Below are positions 6,165 through 8,142 of a DNA stretch of 8,142 nucleotides, piece after piece (the stretch's first letter is position 1; each line of letters opens with the position of its first letter). The notes beneath the pieces are model-generated. The model saw nothing but the letters and a program-made list of their open reading frames with translations. It was not told the origin of the DNA and searched no databases. Source of the stretch: Thermococcaceae archaeon (GTDB taxonomy: Archaea > Methanobacteriota_B > Thermococci > Thermococcales > Thermococcaceae). The position numbers and the translations under genes are program-made. Location: positions 1 through 8,142 of the forward strand of contig JAMOPD010000117.1 of the NCBI GenBank assembly GCA_027064745.1, in the 5' to 3' direction.

Positions 6165-6175
6165 AAAGTATTTAA
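6165..6175 (+). promoter_or_regulatory. Candidate BRE/TATA element of the cdrS-ftsZ cluster
   Basis: AAAGTATTTAA, with an A-rich run in front (6163-6167) as a BRE, lies 50 bases before the ATG at 6225. RNA would start near 6196-6200, giving a leader of about 27 bases that contains the GGGTGAG ribosome site. This timing argues against the upstream ATG at 6189 being used. Confidence 0.6.
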
Positions 6176-6204
6176 CTAATTAAAGCACATGATTATATTA
6201 GCCT

Positions 6205-6214
6205 CCCGATCGGG
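6205..6214. promoter_or_regulatory. 10-bp perfect palindrome overlapping the ribosome site of the cdrS-like gene
   Basis: CCCGATCGGG is a perfect palindrome in an otherwise AT-rich region. It lies just downstream of the predicted transcription start, and its right arm runs into the Shine-Dalgarno GGGTGAG (6212-6218). A protein bound here would block initiation or early elongation. As RNA it could form only a 3-bp stem with a 4-base loop, so a DNA operator is the more likely reading. Candidate only. Confidence 0.4.
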
Positions 6215-6224
6215 TGAGATACAT

Positions 6225-6416
6225 ATGACCAAAATGAAAATTGTCAGTGTACAGCTCCCTCAAGGCCTCATAAATGCCATGGATCAGCTTGTTAAAAAGG
6301 GTGTTTACCCAAGTAGGAGTGAGATTATCAGAGAAGCTGTAAGGGAACTGTTGAAAAAAGAGCTTTATGCACTGGAAACTGAAGAACGTTCAATGCCAGA
6401 ATATGTTCTAAAATGA
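6225..6416 (+). CDS. cdrS: Short ribbon-helix-helix regulator, CdrS-like, upstream of ftsZ2
   Basis: This 63-residue DNA-binding protein has an RHH/CopG fold: a basic N-terminal strand KIVSVQLP (5-12) that would insert in the major groove as a dimer, helix A (13-25), a turn GVYPSRSE (26-33), and helix B IIREAVRELLKKEL (34-47), followed by a short tail. Its size, its turn sequence of the type G-x-[YF]-P-S/N-R-S-E, and its position next to an FtsZ2-type gene match CdrS, the short RHH factor shown in haloarchaea to control ftsZ2; the cdrS-ftsZ2 pairing is reported to be widespread in archaea. The symbol rests on this context plus the fold, without a tree. The start is ATG 6225 with GGGTGAG seven bases upstream. 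The frame also opens at 6189, but that ATG lacks a ribosome site and lies ahead of the likely RNA start. Autoregulation through nearby repeats is possible. ftsZ2 begins 38 bases downstream, probably on the same RNA. Confidence 0.88.
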   Translation: MTKMKIVSVQLPQGLINAMDQLVKKGVYPSRSEIIREAVRELLKKELYALETEERSMPEYVLK

Positions 6417-6441
6417 AGGGGAGTTAAATCAGGAAATTGTT

Positions 6442-6457
6442 GGGGGTCGGGGTGATG
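6442..6457 (+). promoter_or_regulatory. G-rich ribosome site deciding the ftsZ2 start
   Basis: The sequence ahead of ATG 6455 is G-rich (GGGGGT at 6442-6447, then GGGGTG at 6449-6454). GGGGGT is one mismatch from GGAGGT and lies seven bases before the ATG. The better-looking GGGGTGAT overlaps the ATG itself and cannot serve it. TTG 6437, TTG 6440 and GTG 6452 are in frame but have poorer sites. Initiation here may be inefficient or multiple. Confidence 0.5.
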
Positions 6458-7687
6458 GTATTTAAATTACTTGAACAGGCTGGGATAAAAATAGATTTAG
6501 ATGACGAGCCAAAATCAAAAAACATGCTATTTGATGATAGTGTTGAAGATCTAATAAAGATAGCGATAGTTGGGGTTGGCGGTTCTGGAAATAACACTAT
6601 AACCAGGCTCTACGAGCTTGGAGTCCAAGGGGCTGAACTAATAGCCATGAATACTGACGCTCAGCATTTGGCAAGAACCAAAGCACATAAAAAACTTCTC
6701 CTCGGAAAAGAGATAACTCAGGGAAAGGGCTCAGGGGGAAATCCTGAAATAGGATATAGAGCAGCTGAAGCGAGTGCTCATGAGATTGCAGAAGTAATAG
6801 GTGATGCAGACTTAGTTTTTATAACAGCTGGAATGGGGAATGGAACCGGAACTGGAGCCGCACCAGTAGTTGCAAAAGTCGTAAAGGAGCGTGCAAGACA
6901 CAATGCCAGATTTAGAGAACCGTTGGTTATAAGTGTGGTAACATTTCCATTTAAGAATGAGGGAACTTTAAGGATAGAAAAAGCTAAAGCAGGTATAAAA
7001 GCCCTGCTTTATTATTCAGACACAGTGGTTATAATTGAGAATGACAAACTCCTTAAGCTCGTTCCAAAGCTGCCGATATCAGCAGCATTCAGATTTGCGG
7101 ACGAAATTATAGCGAGGATGGTTAAAGGGATAACAGAGACTATAAAGCTCCCGTCGATGGTTAACATTGATTTTGCCGATGTTTATAGTGTAATGAAGGA
7201 CGGGGGTGCTGCATTAATCGGAATTGGAGAAAGTGACTCCACAAACAAGACTGTAGAGGCTGTTAAAAACGCCCTTGAAAACAAAATGCTCGATGTTAAG
7301 TTCGGCAGCGGTGACAAAGCTCTGGTTCACTTCACGGTTGGACCCGATGTTAGTCTGGGCGAAATAAGCGCGGCTATGGATCTTGTTTATGAGAAGCTTG
7401 GCGCTAAATCAGAAATTAAATGGGGAGCAAGGATAGATGAGGATATGGGGAAGGTTGTCAGGGCAATGGTCATAATGACAGGTGTGGACTCTCCTCACAT
7501 ACTCGGAGGAGAGAATGCCCTTCAGACACGGGAAAAGATAGTAATGCCTGAAATAGAGAAACCGCTATTCACGAAAAAGAATGATTTTGACGCAATTTTC
7601 AAAACAATTTCAAGAACCAAAAATGAAAAACGAAAGTTATCTCCAGAAATTGACAGGGTACTGGGGGATTTTGTTGATTTGAGTTAG
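6455..7687 (+). CDS. ftsZ2: Cell-division GTPase FtsZ, FtsZ2 type
   Basis: This 410-residue tubulin-superfamily GTPase polymerises into the division ring. After a 30-residue acidic N-terminal extension, the GTPase domain starts at [19 protein letters not shown] (34-52, T1 loop), followed by MNTDAQHL (65-72, T3), a [10 protein letters not shown] loop (88-97), the signature loop T4 GNGTGTG (128-134), [11 protein letters not shown] (163-173), and the catalytic T7 loop N237-x-D239-x-A-D242. The C-terminal activation domain runs to about 350. A charged tail carries FDAIF and ends [11 protein letters not shown], a possible contact site for SepF-like anchors. The second Gly of the usual GGGTGTG signature is Asn129; all other key residues are intact, so it should still bind and hydrolyse GTP. 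The T3/T7 wording (GKxxTQGxGxGGxP, PSxxNxDxAD) resembles archaeal FtsZ2 rather than CetZ. It lies between the CdrS-like gene and a ParA-type gene. FtsZ is certain; the FtsZ2 subgroup is likely. Confidence 0.93.
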   Translation: MVFKLLEQAGIKIDLDDEPKSKNMLFDDSVEDLIKIAIVGVGGSGNNTITRLYELGVQGAELIAMNTDAQHLARTKAHKKLLLGKEITQGKGSGGNPEIGYRAAEASAHEIAEVIGDADLVFITAGMGNGTGTGAAPVVAKVVKERARHNARFREPLVISVVTFPFKNEGTLRIEKAKAGIKALLYYSDTVVIIENDKLLKLVPKLPISAAFRFADEIIARMVKGITETIKLPSMVNIDFADVYSVMKDGGAALIGIGESDSTNKTVEAVKNALENKMLDVKFGSGDKALVHFTVGPDVSLGEISAAMDLVYEKLGAKSEIKWGARIDEDMGKVVRAMVIMTGVDSPHILGGENALQTREKIVMPEIEKPLFTKKNDFDAIFKTISRTKNEKRKLSPEIDRVLGDFVDLS

Positions 7688-7689
7688 AT

Positions 7690-7720
7690 TCCTTTTATCT
7701 TTACCGTTTTGTCAGGTGGT
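7690..7720 (+). promoter_or_regulatory. Short ftsZ2-parA spacer: T-rich stretch and ribosome site
   Basis: The 36 bases between the genes contain a T-rich stretch (CCTTTTATCTTTACCGTTTT, 7691-7710) and the Shine-Dalgarno AGGTGGT (7714-7720). The T-rich part could act as a weak terminator for ftsZ2. TTTTATC is too close to the ATG to be a normal TATA box, so parA probably depends on read-through from ftsZ2 or on a promoter inside it. Confidence 0.4.
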
Positions 7721-7723
7721 AGC

Positions 7724-8142
7724 ATGGCAAGGGTTATCAGTATAGCCAATCAAAAGGGTGGAGTGGGCAAAACAACCTTAGCGCTGAATCTGGGTTTTGC
7801 CCTTTCTCAAATGGGTAAAAAAGTTCTTCTGGTTGATATTGATCCACAGTTTAACCTGACCTTTGGACTCATTGGCATGGATGTGCTGAATTATGCTGAA
7901 AATAATGTCGGAACAATAATGACAAGAGAGAGCAGTGTTGAGGATGCTATAGTCGAAATTAAGGATACTCTTCATCTGATTCCTTCTCATTTGAACCTCT
8001 CGGCAAAAGAGATAGAGATAATAAACGCATACAACAGGGAGAGGAGGCTAGAGAAGGCGATAACTCCGGTTCTGCCGGACTATGACTATGTGCTTATAGA
8101 CAATCCACCCAGTATGGGAATATTTCTGGTAAACTCACTGAC
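7724..8142 (+). CDS. ParA/Soj-type ATPase (SIMIBI class), 3' end missing
   Basis: The first 139 residues of a ParA-family P-loop ATPase are present; the gene continues past the right edge. The deviant Walker A motif QKGGVGKTT places the signature Lys at residue 11 and the P-loop Lys at 16. VDIDPQFN (37-44) carries Asp40, equivalent to the hydrolysis Asp44 of Thermus Soj. The Walker B strand is VLIDNPPS (123-130), where most ParA proteins have D-[CT]-P-P; here the middle residue is Asn. The [11 protein letters not shown] and DPQ wording fits Soj/ParA rather than MinD. Such proteins dimerise with ATP, bind DNA non-specifically and move chromosomes, plasmids or protein clusters. A partner (ParB, SegB-like) would have to be outside the window. 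The start is ATG 7724 with AGGTGGT (7714-7720) three bases upstream. It lies 36 bases after ftsZ2 on the same strand. The family is certain; the cellular role is inferred from context. Confidence 0.92.
   Translation, partial: MARVISIANQKGGVGKTTLALNLGFALSQMGKKVLLVDIDPQFNLTFGLIGMDVLNYAENNVGTIMTRESSVEDAIVEIKDTLHLIPSHLNLSAKEIEIINAYNRERRLEKAITPVLPDYDYVLIDNPPSMGIFLVNSL

Noticed and set aside
6189..6224. ATG 6189 as start of the RHH protein (12 extra residues)
   Set aside because: No Shine-Dalgarno site precedes it and it lies before the predicted RNA start, whereas ATG 6225 has GGGTGAG at normal spacing and starts the RHH fold directly.
6020..6224. AT-rich spacer considered as a replication origin or CRISPR leader
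   Set aside because: No origin recognition box repeats, no Cdc6/Orc1 gene next to it, and no direct-repeat array. Divergent promoters explain the base composition.
7778..7990. 70-codon minus-strand open frame within the ParA gene
   Set aside because: It overlaps the conserved P-loop ATPase coding region and has no recognisable protein feature.

Overview
The window looks like chromosomal DNA of a hyperthermophilic euryarchaeon, most probably of the order Thermococcales (Pyrococcus, Thermococcus or Palaeococcus). Supporting signs are archaeal TATA-box promoters with short leaders, Shine-Dalgarno sites of the GGTGA/GGAGGTGA type, heavy use of AGA/AGG and ATA codons, a CGP-CTERM surface-anchoring tail (a tail type associated with Thermococcales), a KEOPS Cgi121 subunit, and a ribbon-helix-helix (RHH)/FtsZ2 gene pair. 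No tRNA, rRNA, CRISPR array, insertion sequence or prophage gene was seen. Coding density is high.

Layout. (1) 1-472, minus strand: the N-terminal part of a universal stress protein-like gene that runs off the left edge. (2) 473-592: a divergent promoter region. (3) 593-2509, plus strand: a secreted, surface-anchored Lon-type (S16) Ser-Lys protease with no ATPase domain, ending in a terminator-like hairpin plus T-tract at 2499-2519. (4) 5513 down to 2521, minus strand: a tight four-gene cluster of a class I PLP aminotransferase, a half-size GDT1/UPF0016 cation transporter, a 12-helix MFS transporter, and a 108-residue membrane protein of unknown function whose start overlaps the MFS stop. (5) 6019-5597, minus strand: cgi121, a subunit of the KEOPS complex that makes t6A in tRNA. 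(6) 6020-6224: an AT-rich divergent regulatory region with an identical 11-bp TATA-type element facing each way, a tandem octamer repeat, and a GC-rich palindrome at the start of the rightward leader. (7) 6225 to the right edge, plus strand: a short RHH regulator (CdrS-like), an FtsZ2-type tubulin homologue, and a Soj/ParA-type ATPase cut by the window end.

How the genes fit together. The right-hand cluster is the most interesting part. A cdrS-ftsZ2 pair is known in archaea as a cell-division control locus (best studied in haloarchaea), and here a ParA-family ATPase follows directly, suggesting a division/segregation unit. The FtsZ has Asn in place of the second Gly of the tubulin signature (GNGTGTG instead of GGGTGTG), while its catalytic T7 loop is intact. 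The minus-strand cluster could combine amino-acid metabolism with transport, but its substrates cannot be told from sequence alone. The S16 protein is a plausible extracellular peptidase bound to the envelope.

All family assignments come from recognising motifs by eye. Nothing was searched or computed against databases.
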